Source: Burkholderiaceae bacterium (GTDB taxonomy: Bacteria; Pseudomonadota; Gammaproteobacteria; Burkholderiales; Burkholderiaceae_F). Taken from it: a stretch of DNA of 5,180 bases. Below the pieces are notes generated by a model. It saw only the letters and a program-made list of their open reading frames with translations, made no database searches and was not told where the DNA came from. Positions 1 through 5,180 of the stretch are shown here, piece after piece. The translations under genes were made by a program, and so were the position numbers. Numbering within the stretch: the first letter of the stretch is position 1; every line of letters begins with the position of its first letter. The stretch is taken from positions 1 to 5,180 of the forward strand of contig JACCSD010000195.1 of the NCBI GenBank assembly GCA_013813185.1. Direction: 5' to 3'.

Positions 1-1051
1 CTGCATCGACCCGGTCGAGCAATGCCATTCCATCGCTCTCGATCTGCTCGGAGTCGAGATACGCGATCCTGACCCTGGTACGCGTGTTGATGCCGGCGTG
101 CATAAGCGCTTCTACCAGCGACTTGTACGAGTCGGAGAGCTCCACATACTTGCCGACCATGCCGATCGTGACTTCGTGTTCGGGGTGTTCGAGGGCATAC
201 ACCAGCTTGTCCCAGCTCGACAGGTCGGCCGGCTTGGCAATGATGCCCAGCTTGAAGCACACGATCTCGTCGAGCCCCTGCTTGTGCAGCATCGACGGAA
301 TCTTGTAGATCGAGCTGACGTCCCACGCGGAAATCACAGCGTCGATCGGCACGTTGGAAAACAGCGAAATCTTCGCGCGCTCATCTTCCGGGATCGGACG
401 ATCGGCGCGGCATAACAGCACATCGGGAAAGATGCCGATCTCGCGCATCTTCTGCACGCTGTGCTGTGTCGGCTTGGTCTTCAGCTCGCCCGCGGAGGGA
501 ATGAACGGCACCAGCGTCAGGTGCACGTAGCACGCCGACGACTGACCCAACCGTAGCTTCATCTGCCGAACGGCTTCGACAAACGGCAGCGATTCAATGT
601 CGCCGACGGTGCCGCCGATTTCGACGATCGCAACGTCGGCCTTGCCCTCCCACGCCGCGCGTGCACCGCGCTCGATGAAGTCCTGGATCTCGTTGGTCAC
701 GTGCGGAATCACCTGCACCGTCTTGCCCAGGTACTCGCCGCGCCGCTCCTTCTTGATCACCGAGTCGTAAATCTGGCCGGTGGTGAAGTTGTTGACCTTG
801 CGCATCCTGGCCGAGATAAAGCGCTCGTAGTGCCCGAGGTCGAGATCGGTTTCGGCGCCGTCTTCAGTCACGAACACTTCGCCGTGCTGAAACGGCGACA
901 TCGTGCCAGGATCAACGTTGATGTACGGGTCCAGCTTGATCAGGGTGACTTTGAGGCCACGCGATTCGAGGATCGCGGCCAGGGAGGCGGCGGCGATGCC
1001 TTTGCCGAGTGACGAAACCACGCCACCGGTAACGAACACGTACTTAATCAT
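1..1051 (-). CDS. pyrG: CTP synthase, N-terminal 350 residues (runs off the left edge)
   Basis: PyrG makes CTP from UTP, ATP and glutamine, the last step of de novo pyrimidine nucleotide synthesis, in the cytoplasm. The reading frame opens with MIKYVFVTGGVVSSLGKG, the amidoligase P-loop (S14-LGKG). It continues with DPYINVDPGTMSP (about 41-53), ETDLDLGHYERF (67-78, Mg/ATP site), VEIGGTVGDIES (143-154) and KTKPTQHSV (191-199, UTP/CTP site). The synthetase domain ends near residue 270. The glutaminase domain begins around EVTIGMVGKYVELSDSYKS (293-311) and is cut by the window edge before its catalytic Cys, His and Glu. The family is about 545 residues, so some 195 are missing. The ATG at 1051 is chosen because it gives the standard N-terminus; no clear SD precedes it. 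The gene lies 65 nt after the GDPD gene on the same strand. Identification is very secure; no oddities appear in the visible part. Confidence 0.98.
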   Translation of the reverse strand, partial: MIKYVFVTGGVVSSLGKGIAAASLAAILESRGLKVTLIKLDPYINVDPGTMSPFQHGEVFVTEDGAETDLDLGHYERFISARMRKVNNFTTGQIYDSVIKKERRGEYLGKTVQVIPHVTNEIQDFIERGARAAWEGKADVAIVEIGGTVGDIESLPFVEAVRQMKLRLGQSSACYVHLTLVPFIPSAGELKTKPTQHSVQKMREIGIFPDVLLCRADRPIPEDERAKISLFSNVPIDAVISAWDVSSIYKIPSMLHKQGLDEIVCFKLGIIAKPADLSSWDKLVYALEHPEHEVTIGMVGKYVELSDSYKSLVEALMHAGINTRTRVRIAYLDSEQIESDGMALLDRVDA

Positions 1052-1077
1052 TGCTGTACGACGACCGGGAAATACGG

Positions 1078-1083
1078 ATTATT
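1078..1083 (-). promoter_or_regulatory. Possible -10 box for pyrG
   Basis: In the 65-nt gap between the GDPD stop and the pyrG ATG, the minus strand reads AATAAT, matching five of six bases of the sigma-70 -10 consensus. It stands out in otherwise GC-rich sequence. The hexamer 16 nt upstream (TTCGGG) is a poor -35. Initiation about 7 nt downstream would leave a leader of roughly 20 nt. This is an inference from base composition and position only. Confidence 0.22.
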
Positions 1084-1116
1084 CCACACGGCTGCGCTGC
1101 CCGAATAGTTTCTCGA

Positions 1117-2088
1117 TCAATCGATCGGTATGGTGCGGGCTGCCAGCGCGCGTCGTGCGCGGTCGGGGTAGTCGGTGATGATGCCGTCGACGCCAAGCAT
1201 CGCTTGGCGCTCGATTTCAGCCGGATCGTTGACGGTCCACGGAATGATCTTCAGCTTCAACGCCTGCGTTTCGGCGATGTTTTCCGGCGTCACGTTGCGC
1301 CAGAACGGTGACCAGATGTTGCAACCGGCGGCTTGGACCATGCGCGGCAGCGACCCGCCGTGATCGGCGCGCTTTAGTCCGGCGTGCCACGGCGATGCGC
1401 CCGACGTGTCCGGCGTAATCGTGTTCAGGTTCGGCGATTCGATTGTCAAACACGCCGTCGACATCTCGGGTGCAAGTTTCTTCACCTCGCGCAGCGTTCG
1501 CCAATCGAACGATTGCACCGTCACCCGCTCACCCATCTTTGCCGCGCGCACCGCATCGACAACGGCACGCGCGTAGGGCTCGGGGTCGGGCGCCGCGCTG
1601 CCGCTGGTGGGCGTGATCTTGGTCTCGATGTTAAAGCGCACCGGCCGGCCGCCCGCCGACCGTGCATCGCGCGCAAGATCGAACAACTGCTGCAACGTCG
1701 GAATGCGCTCGCCGTCACTCGCTTTCTGATCGGTCCACGGCGCGGAGTACTTGTGCGCGGGATTCAGGCGCCCGATGTCGTACTGAGCGAGCTCGCTTGC
1801 GTTCAGTGAAAAAATTGTCGCGCCATCCTCGGTCAGCCAACGTCCGTCGGGGCCGCGCGTCAGGGCCGCGTACAAGCGCGGCTCGTGCGACAGCACCAGC
1901 ACACCGTCGCGCGTCAGCGCCAGATCGGTCTCCAGCGTCGTCACGCCGATGGCGAGCGCGGTCTTGAACGCCGCCAGTGTGTTCTCCGGAGCCAGACCGC
2001 GTGCGCCGCGATGGCCTTGCAGATCGATCGCGGCTGCGGAAGAAGTGATCGTCGCCACGAACGCCCTCACCGCGACTTTAGTAAGCAC
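1117..2088 (-). CDS. Glycerophosphodiester phosphodiesterase, probably exported
   Basis: GDPD enzymes hydrolyse glycerophosphodiesters (deacylated phospholipids) to glycerol-3-phosphate and an alcohol. From the GTG at 2088 the protein has 323 residues. Residues 1-20 (MLTKVAVR, then AFVATITSSAAA) look like a short signal peptide cleaved before IDLQ, suggesting a periplasmic enzyme. Family motifs follow: HRG (26-28), PENT (34-37), LETDL (52-56, metal-binding Glu and Asp), LSHEPRL (66-72, second catalytic His, with HE where HD is commoner), FNIETK with a further metal-ligand Glu, and the C-terminal PWTVND ... GVDGIITDYP block of the TIM barrel. The start is uncertain: the frame is open to a TTG at 2127 (336 residues) and another GTG lies at 2070 (317 residues); none has a strong SD. 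I prefer 2088 because it gives a normal-length signal peptide and an 11-nt overlap with the preceding gene. Family call is secure; the substrate is not known. Confidence 0.93.
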   Translation of the reverse strand: MLTKVAVRAFVATITSSAAAIDLQGHRGARGLAPENTLAAFKTALAIGVTTLETDLALTRDGVLVLSHEPRLYAALTRGPDGRWLTEDGATIFSLNASELAQYDIGRLNPAHKYSAPWTDQKASDGERIPTLQQLFDLARDARSAGGRPVRFNIETKITPTSGSAAPDPEPYARAVVDAVRAAKMGERVTVQSFDWRTLREVKKLAPEMSTACLTIESPNLNTITPDTSGASPWHAGLKRADHGGSLPRMVQAAGCNIWSPFWRNVTPENIAETQALKLKIIPWTVNDPAEIERQAMLGVDGIITDYPDRARRALAARTIPID

Positions 2089-2496
2089 GCAGGACTTTCG
2101 GCTTGCCTGACGTTTTCTGCAACTCAATCGTCACCGGTTCGCCCGCACGCTTTTCAAAAATGATCTGTTCCGGCACGTCGACGTAGCGCAGGTGATAGGT
2201 CGTGGCATGACTGGTAACGTTGCTCGTGCCATCCGGCGACTTGCACCACATCAGCAGCGACGACTTGCGGCTCAGCTGAAACGAGAGTCGTGCGAACACC
2301 CATCCGGCGACGCTTTCGGTCGATGCACGAGTGTGTGGGTCGCCGCCGATGAACTCTGCGTCGCGCTGGCGGCTTCTTCAAGGTCAGACGCCGCGCGCGT
2401 TGCGGAATCGGTCCACAGATCGGAGCACCCGGGAATAAAGTTCAGCGCAACCCAGGCAGACGCCACAACGGCAACGATCCAGATAGCGCGCTTCAA
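2078..2496 (-). pseudogene. Frameshifted small membrane-anchored or lipoprotein-like hypothetical protein
   Basis: I do not recognise the family. The first frame starts at a TTG (2496) with a strong SD and encodes MKRAIWIVAVVASAWVALNF, a basic start plus hydrophobic segment, then IPGC (Cys24, a poor lipobox). It ends at 2272 after 74 residues. A second frame, shifted by -1, is open from 2377 and ends at 2078 with KVLRAY. It carries GWVFARLSFQLSRKSSLL and YHLRYVDVPEQIIFEKR, which read like the folded part of one small protein of about 139 residues. Neither half looks complete alone: the first has an anchor and little else, the second has no anchor and only a GTG start at 2299 without an SD. 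The likeliest reading is one gene with a 1-base deletion (or 2-base insertion) between about 2345 and 2377. A sequencing error, a true pseudogene, or two separate small genes are all possible. It lies 47 nt after the AlkB-like gene and its end overlaps the GDPD start. Confidence 0.6.
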
Positions 2497-2500
2497 TCAC

Positions 2501-2508
2501 TTCCTCCC
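2501..2508 (-). promoter_or_regulatory. Shine-Dalgarno site for the small membrane protein gene
   Basis: The minus strand reads GGGAGGAA, with GGAGG 6 nt before the TTG at 2496. A strong SD at the right spacing is the main support for a TTG start here. The GTG at 2499, two bases into the same spacer, opens a different frame that gives an arginine/cysteine-rich stretch and soon stops. Confidence 0.7.
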
Positions 2509-2543
2509 GCTGAAATTTTCGCGGCAACAATACACGTCGGTAG

Positions 2544-3149
2544 TCACGAATCGGCGGGCGGACTTTTCAACGTCCGAAATGTGATCGACCAGCGTTGCTC
2601 GGGAGCGGCGGGAATGCTGTGCTGCCATTTCCAGCGCACTTCATCGCGCATCACGTAGATGGAACGCGGCGCCAGCTCGAGCGCGAACGTGTTCGGGTCG
2701 CGCCCGCCGCGCGGCGGGTACGGACGAAAGCGTATCCGGCATCGACCCCCCAATGAGACGCCGGCGACCAGCTCGTAGTTCAGTGCATCGCGGTGCCACC
2801 CCAGCGGTGTGCCGGGTCGGTATTCGGTAATCAGCGTCTGTACGAACGTGACGTCTGGAACCGACGCGACTTCGGCCAGGCGCCGGCGCAGTGGGATCAG
2901 GAACTCCGGCACCGGGGCGGCGTCGTGCAGCTGTCGGGACTCGAAGTCGTAGCTCGCACCAAAGCTCGCAACGCGTCGCTTCGCCGTGTACGCATAGTAT
3001 TGGGCGTCGTGCATCGGCACATCGCCTATCGCCAAAAGCAATCGGCGCTCTTCATCGGCGCCGATGAAATCCGGCATGTAGACAAGCCCGGCCGGCCACA
3101 GCGAGGCCACACCGAAAAGATCAGGTGCGGCGGTGGAGACGCGGCTCAT
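2544..3149 (-). CDS. AlkB-like 2-oxoglutarate/Fe(II)-dependent dioxygenase
   Basis: AlkB-type enzymes use Fe(II), O2 and 2-oxoglutarate to hydroxylate substrates; classical members demethylate alkylated DNA or RNA bases. From the ATG at 3149 the protein has 201 residues, close to the 216 of E. coli AlkB. The jelly-roll core shows GWHRD (117-121, the HxD iron motif, His119 and Asp121), the distal iron ligand His177 in KWQHSIP, and RWSITFR (186-192). The last matches the AlkB Arg-x-Asn-x-Thr-x-Arg 2-oxoglutarate motif with Ser for Asn. The N-terminal LVYMPDFI is the usual family opening. Frame and SD favour the ATG, although a TTG codon lies directly before it. The ATG overlaps the stop of the GNAT gene (TGATG), implying coupled translation. 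All iron and 2-oxoglutarate residues are present, so it should be active. DNA repair is only one candidate role, and I would not call it AlkB proper. Confidence 0.92.
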   Translation of the reverse strand: MSRVSTAAPDLFGVASLWPAGLVYMPDFIGADEERRLLLAIGDVPMHDAQYYAYTAKRRVASFGASYDFESRQLHDAAPVPEFLIPLRRRLAEVASVPDVTFVQTLITEYRPGTPLGWHRDALNYELVAGVSLGGRCRIRFRPYPPRGGRDPNTFALELAPRSIYVMRDEVRWKWQHSIPAAPEQRWSITFRTLKSPPADS

Positions 3150-3628
3150 CAATGCTCCGTCGGAGGAGGAATATTCGACTGCCCCGCACTTGGCCTGCGT
3201 AACTCAAAGCGTATCTCGCCTTGCGCGGTCGTTCCCGCGTTCAGCCACCCTGCAGATTCGTAGAAACGCTGCGCGCGCGTCGCCGGTTCGGTGGAGAGCC
3301 ATAGTCGCATCAGTCCCTGAGACCAGAGCCAGTCGACCGCGGTATCGAGCAGACGCCTGCCGAATCCGCGTCGTTCGAAATCCGGGCGCACAAACAGGGC
3401 CCAGATATTTCCGCTCTGCGCATTTCCGACGGCAAAGGCAACGATCTGACCCGCAGCCTCGATCACCCAGCCGCGTCCCAACGCCTCCAGATGCTCGACG
3501 TAGTCGCGCTCGGTGATGACGCCGCCGGTGAGTTGGTTTTCGCGCACAGACATACGCACTGCATGGGTCGCCGGAATATCGGCGCGCGTTGCCTGCCTTA
3601 GTGTGCACGCCATCTTCGGCCGAGCCAT
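3149..3628 (-). CDS. GNAT-family N-acetyltransferase
   Basis: GNAT enzymes move an acetyl group from acetyl-CoA to an amine; the acceptor here is unknown. The 159-residue protein has the fold in order: a TLRQATRADIPATHAVRMSV start (strand 1 and helix 1), RDYVEHLEALGRGWVIEAAGQ (41-61), the FAVGNAQSGNIWALFVRPDF strands (65-84), the acetyl-CoA pyrophosphate loop ERRGFGRRLL (85-94), and the late ATRAQRFYESAGW block (116-128) typical of motif B. The frame stays open far upstream, to 4303, but that part is a shadow of the hydrolase gene. The chosen ATG at 3628 shares its A with the stop of the hydrolase (TGATG). A second ATG at 3613 would give 154 residues. Neither has an SD, so translation probably depends on re-initiation after the hydrolase. 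The C-terminus overlaps the AlkB-like start in the same way. Confidence 0.9.
   Translation of the reverse strand: MARPKMACTLRQATRADIPATHAVRMSVRENQLTGGVITERDYVEHLEALGRGWVIEAAGQIVAFAVGNAQSGNIWALFVRPDFERRGFGRRLLDTAVDWLWSQGLMRLWLSTEPATRAQRFYESAGWLNAGTTAQGEIRFELRRPSAGQSNIPPPTEH
3155..3158 (-). promoter_or_regulatory. Shine-Dalgarno site inside the GNAT 3' end for the AlkB-like gene
   Basis: GGAG on the minus strand lies 5 nt before the ATG at 3149, within the last codons of the acetyltransferase gene. It supports the ATG over the adjacent TTG at 3152 and allows direct initiation as well as re-initiation at the TGATG overlap. Confidence 0.6.
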
Positions 3629-4176
3629 CAAACGCTTTTGACGATCTTCAAGAGCTCGCGAAATTCCGGCACGTCGGCCCGATCGAGCCATTCGAACATC
3701 ACCATTTCGGTGGTGACAATCTGTACGTTGCTCGCGCGCAGGCGCTCGATCGCTGCCGCGTGATCCGAGGCGCGCCGGGAGCCGGTGGCGTCTTCGACGA
3801 AGAAGCACTGATAGCCATGGTCGGCGAGCCCGAGCGCGGCCTGCATTGCGCACACGTGCGCTTCCATGCCGGCGATGACTACCTGTTTGCGACCGAGCGC
3901 GTTGAAGTTTTCGATCGCGCCCGGCTCGGCGGTGCAGCAGAAGTAACTCTTCGACAACGTATCGCCGGGTTGCGCCAACGCGGCGATCTCGGCTACCGAA
4001 TGCCCGATGCGGTCGGCACAGTGTTCGGTTATTCGAATCGGGAGTTGAAGCAACCGCGCTGCGCGCATCAGCGCTGCGCACTTGGCAACGACCCGCTGAC
4101 CGCCCTCGACATGGGGAGCGAGTTGCGCTTGCACGTCGACTATCAAAAGAAAGGACTGCTCCGAACGCAGGCGCAC
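3628..4176 (-). CDS. Isochorismatase-family cysteine hydrolase
   Basis: This alpha/beta hydrolase family uses an Asp-Lys-Cys triad to cleave amides or related bonds; substrates range from isochorismate to nicotinamide and small carbamoyl compounds. The 182-residue protein shows FLLIVDVQ (Asp14), LSKSYFCC (Lys76) and IAGMEAHVCAMQAA (nucleophile Cys109) at the expected spacing. It then has FFVEDATGSR and the MVMFEWLDRAD ... FRELLKIVK ending typical of the YcaC-like branch, not of the siderophore isochorismatases. No carrier-protein domain or signal peptide is seen, so it should be cytoplasmic. The start is a GTG with a textbook SD (AAAGGAG) 4 nt upstream, overlapping the stop of the preceding gene. 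The stop overlaps the GNAT ATG. The family is certain; the substrate cannot be told, and an amide or acylated product connected with the upstream enzyme is only a guess. Confidence 0.94.
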   Translation of the reverse strand: MRLRSEQSFLLIVDVQAQLAPHVEGGQRVVAKCAALMRAARLLQLPIRITEHCADRIGHSVAEIAALAQPGDTLSKSYFCCTAEPGAIENFNALGRKQVVIAGMEAHVCAMQAALGLADHGYQCFFVEDATGSRRASDHAAAIERLRASNVQIVTTEMVMFEWLDRADVPEFRELLKIVKSV

Positions 4177-4180
4177 CGTA

Positions 4181-4187
4181 CTCCTTT
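4181..4187 (-). promoter_or_regulatory. Shine-Dalgarno site for the isochorismatase-family gene, overlapping the upstream stop codon
   Basis: The minus strand reads TAAAGGAG, so the TAA of the dehydratase-like gene runs directly into a strong SD, which is 4 nt from the GTG at 4176. This fixes the non-ATG start and ties the two genes into one transcript. Confidence 0.75.
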
Positions 4188-5180
4188 AGTTCTCGGTACC
4201 CGTCTTGCGCAACTGCGGCTTCGATCGGGCAGGTGCGCTGCCGATCTGCGGCAGCGGCACCACCACCGGCACAGCCGGCACCTGACACCCTTCGACGCAG
4301 CACCGTCCCGGTTGCCGGTTGCGCGTGATCTTGCGTACGTCGTCGCCGCGTTCATCGTCACTGAGCACGCCACGCTCGAGCAAACGCTCGACCAGATCGA
4401 CCTTGTTGCCGAGCGGATAGTTGCGCCAGATTTCCATCTTCATCGCGTCGGGCGATCCGCCGCCGTGCAATGAAATGACCGAGTACCAGCCCGCCTGGTA
4501 GGACGCCGTCAAATCTTCGACGAAACGCGCCACTTCGATTCGCTTCTCGTACGGAATGTCGGAGCGCGCGGTCAACAGTTCGGACAGGCGGCCCGCAGTC
4601 GCCGGGTTATGGTCTTCGTCGGGCCCCGGCAGCGTCACGATCAAACCGCCCGATACGTGATGCGCCAGCCGATGCATGTCATAGATCTGCGTCGCCATCA
4701 ACAACTTGCCGACATTGCCGAAGACCGGGTCCGGCATCGCCACGCCGGAAGGGTCGTGGGTGCAGTACACCGATGCTGCCACTCCGCACGCGTAAAACCC
4801 TTCGACGATCTTGATCAGATCGACCATCGCATCGCGTAGCCCGTGTGCCTGGTCGAGATCGGTGCCATTGGCTTCCGTCATCAACGCGCCGGCGCCGATC
4901 AGCAAATCCCCGAACCCGGCACGCGCGGCGATACACGTCTGCCGGTGATGCGTGGCGTAGCTGTACGTGAGAAATCCCGAGTGTTCCCATTCGCCTGCCA
5001 GAAATACACGCTCCCACGGAACGAACACGCGTTCAAAGATTGCAACACCGGTTGACTGTCCGTAGCGCCCGCTGAAGAGCGCGGCTTTCTCGCCGGGGCG
5101 ACCAGCCGGGCGCGCCACGATCGTCAAGCCGTCGACATCGATTGGCACCGCGCAACACACTGCAAAGTCGGCGTCGTCTC
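4186..5180 (-). CDS. 4-hydroxybutyryl-CoA dehydratase / 4-hydroxyphenylacetate 3-hydroxylase (HpaB) family protein, C-terminal 330 residues
   Basis: The frame is open across the right edge, so roughly 150 N-terminal residues are missing. Family signatures in order (numbered from the edge): FAVCCAVPIDVDG (5-17), VFVPWERVFLAGE (51-63), YATHHRQTC (74-82), GDLLIGAGAL (90-99), CGVAAS (131-136), GNVGKLL (154-160), VSGGLIVTLPGPDEDHN (175-191) and LHGGGSPDAMK (237-247). This pattern fits the 4-hydroxybutyryl-CoA dehydratase branch (FAD plus 4Fe-4S) better than the flavin-dependent aromatic hydroxylases. From memory, the Clostridium enzyme binds its cluster through Cys99, Cys103, His292 and Cys299. 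His78 here matches His292, but seven residues on there is Ala85, followed by Arg86 where Lys300 is expected. The radical dehydratase chemistry is therefore doubtful. After VERLLERGVL (263-272) come about 58 residues unlike the family end, including CCVEGC and a Pro/Val stretch. Reaction unknown; superfamily secure. It heads the visible gene run. Confidence 0.88.
   Translation of the reverse strand, partial: DDADFAVCCAVPIDVDGLTIVARPAGRPGEKAALFSGRYGQSTGVAIFERVFVPWERVFLAGEWEHSGFLTYSYATHHRQTCIAARAGFGDLLIGAGALMTEANGTDLDQAHGLRDAMVDLIKIVEGFYACGVAASVYCTHDPSGVAMPDPVFGNVGKLLMATQIYDMHRLAHHVSGGLIVTLPGPDEDHNPATAGRLSELLTARSDIPYEKRIEVARFVEDLTASYQAGWYSVISLHGGGSPDAMKMEIWRNYPLGNKVDLVERLLERGVLSDDERGDDVRKITRNRQPGRCCVEGCQVPAVPVVVPLPQIGSAPARSKPQLRKTGTEN

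Noticed and set aside
98..1012. Several plus-strand open frames opposite pyrG
   Set aside because: They are antisense to an intact, unmistakable CTP synthase frame and carry no motif of their own.
1111..1127. Repeated CGATC units around the GDPD stop codon
   Set aside because: Two copies of a five-base, partly palindromic word in GC-rich coding sequence are expected by chance, and no wider repeat structure accompanies them.
2154..2381. A minus-strand frame of 75 codons through the small-protein region
   Set aside because: The product is very Arg/His-rich with no hydrophobic segment or motif, and it covers the same bases as the two better-supported frames.
2507..2524. An imperfect inverted repeat (CCGC ... 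GCGG) between the AlkB-like gene and the small protein gene, considered as a terminator
   Set aside because: The stem is short with a bulge, and it is followed by the SD and a start codon, not by a T tract. At most it could affect ribosome access.
3629..4303. A 225-codon upstream extension of the GNAT reading frame
   Set aside because: The translation is an Arg-rich, low-complexity shadow of the hydrolase gene in another frame. The GNAT fold starts only at the ATG at 3628.
3589..4473. A 294-codon open frame on the plus strand
   Set aside because: It lies opposite the hydrolase gene and the tail of the dehydratase-like gene, both with clear family motifs. The translation is His/Arg/Ala-rich with no recognisable motif, as expected from the antisense of GC-rich codons.

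Overview
The window looks like a chromosomal segment of a GC-rich proteobacterium, most likely a betaproteobacterium. The main reason is the CTP synthase fragment, which reads closest to Burkholderiales/Nitrosomonadales-type PyrG as I remember them. This is recognition by eye, not a search. Every gene I can support lies on the minus strand, so transcription runs from position 5180 down to 1. Genes are packed with almost no non-coding DNA, and no stretch over 70 bases is gene-free. I see no tRNA, rRNA, insertion sequence, CRISPR array or repeat family.

From the right edge, in transcription order: (1) the C-terminal 330 residues of a 4-hydroxybutyryl-CoA dehydratase / HpaB-superfamily protein, with an unusual Cys/Pro-rich tail; (2) an isochorismatase-family cysteine hydrolase, whose Shine-Dalgarno sequence (SD) abuts the stop codon of gene 1; (3) a GNAT acetyltransferase, overlapping gene 2 by TGATG; (4) an AlkB-like 2-oxoglutarate/Fe(II) dioxygenase, overlapping gene 3 by TGATG; (5) a small membrane-anchored or lipoprotein-like hypothetical that appears split by a frameshift; (6) a glycerophosphodiester phosphodiesterase with a probable signal peptide, starting about where gene 5 ends; (7) the first 350 codons of pyrG, preceded by a 65-nt gap and running off the left edge.

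Genes 1 to 4 form a tight, probably translationally coupled run. Genes 5 and 6 overlap or abut each other. pyrG may have its own weak promoter. No single pathway unites the cluster: pyrG is housekeeping, GDPD recycles phospholipid head groups, and the hydrolase, GNAT and AlkB-like enzymes have substrates that cannot be read from sequence. The points most worth a second look are three. The dehydratase-like enzyme appears to lack one iron-sulfur ligand and carries a strange tail. Gene 5 has broken or recoded reading frames. Three enzymes of unrelated families are joined by stop/start overlaps. I found no convincing evidence of a wholly new system.
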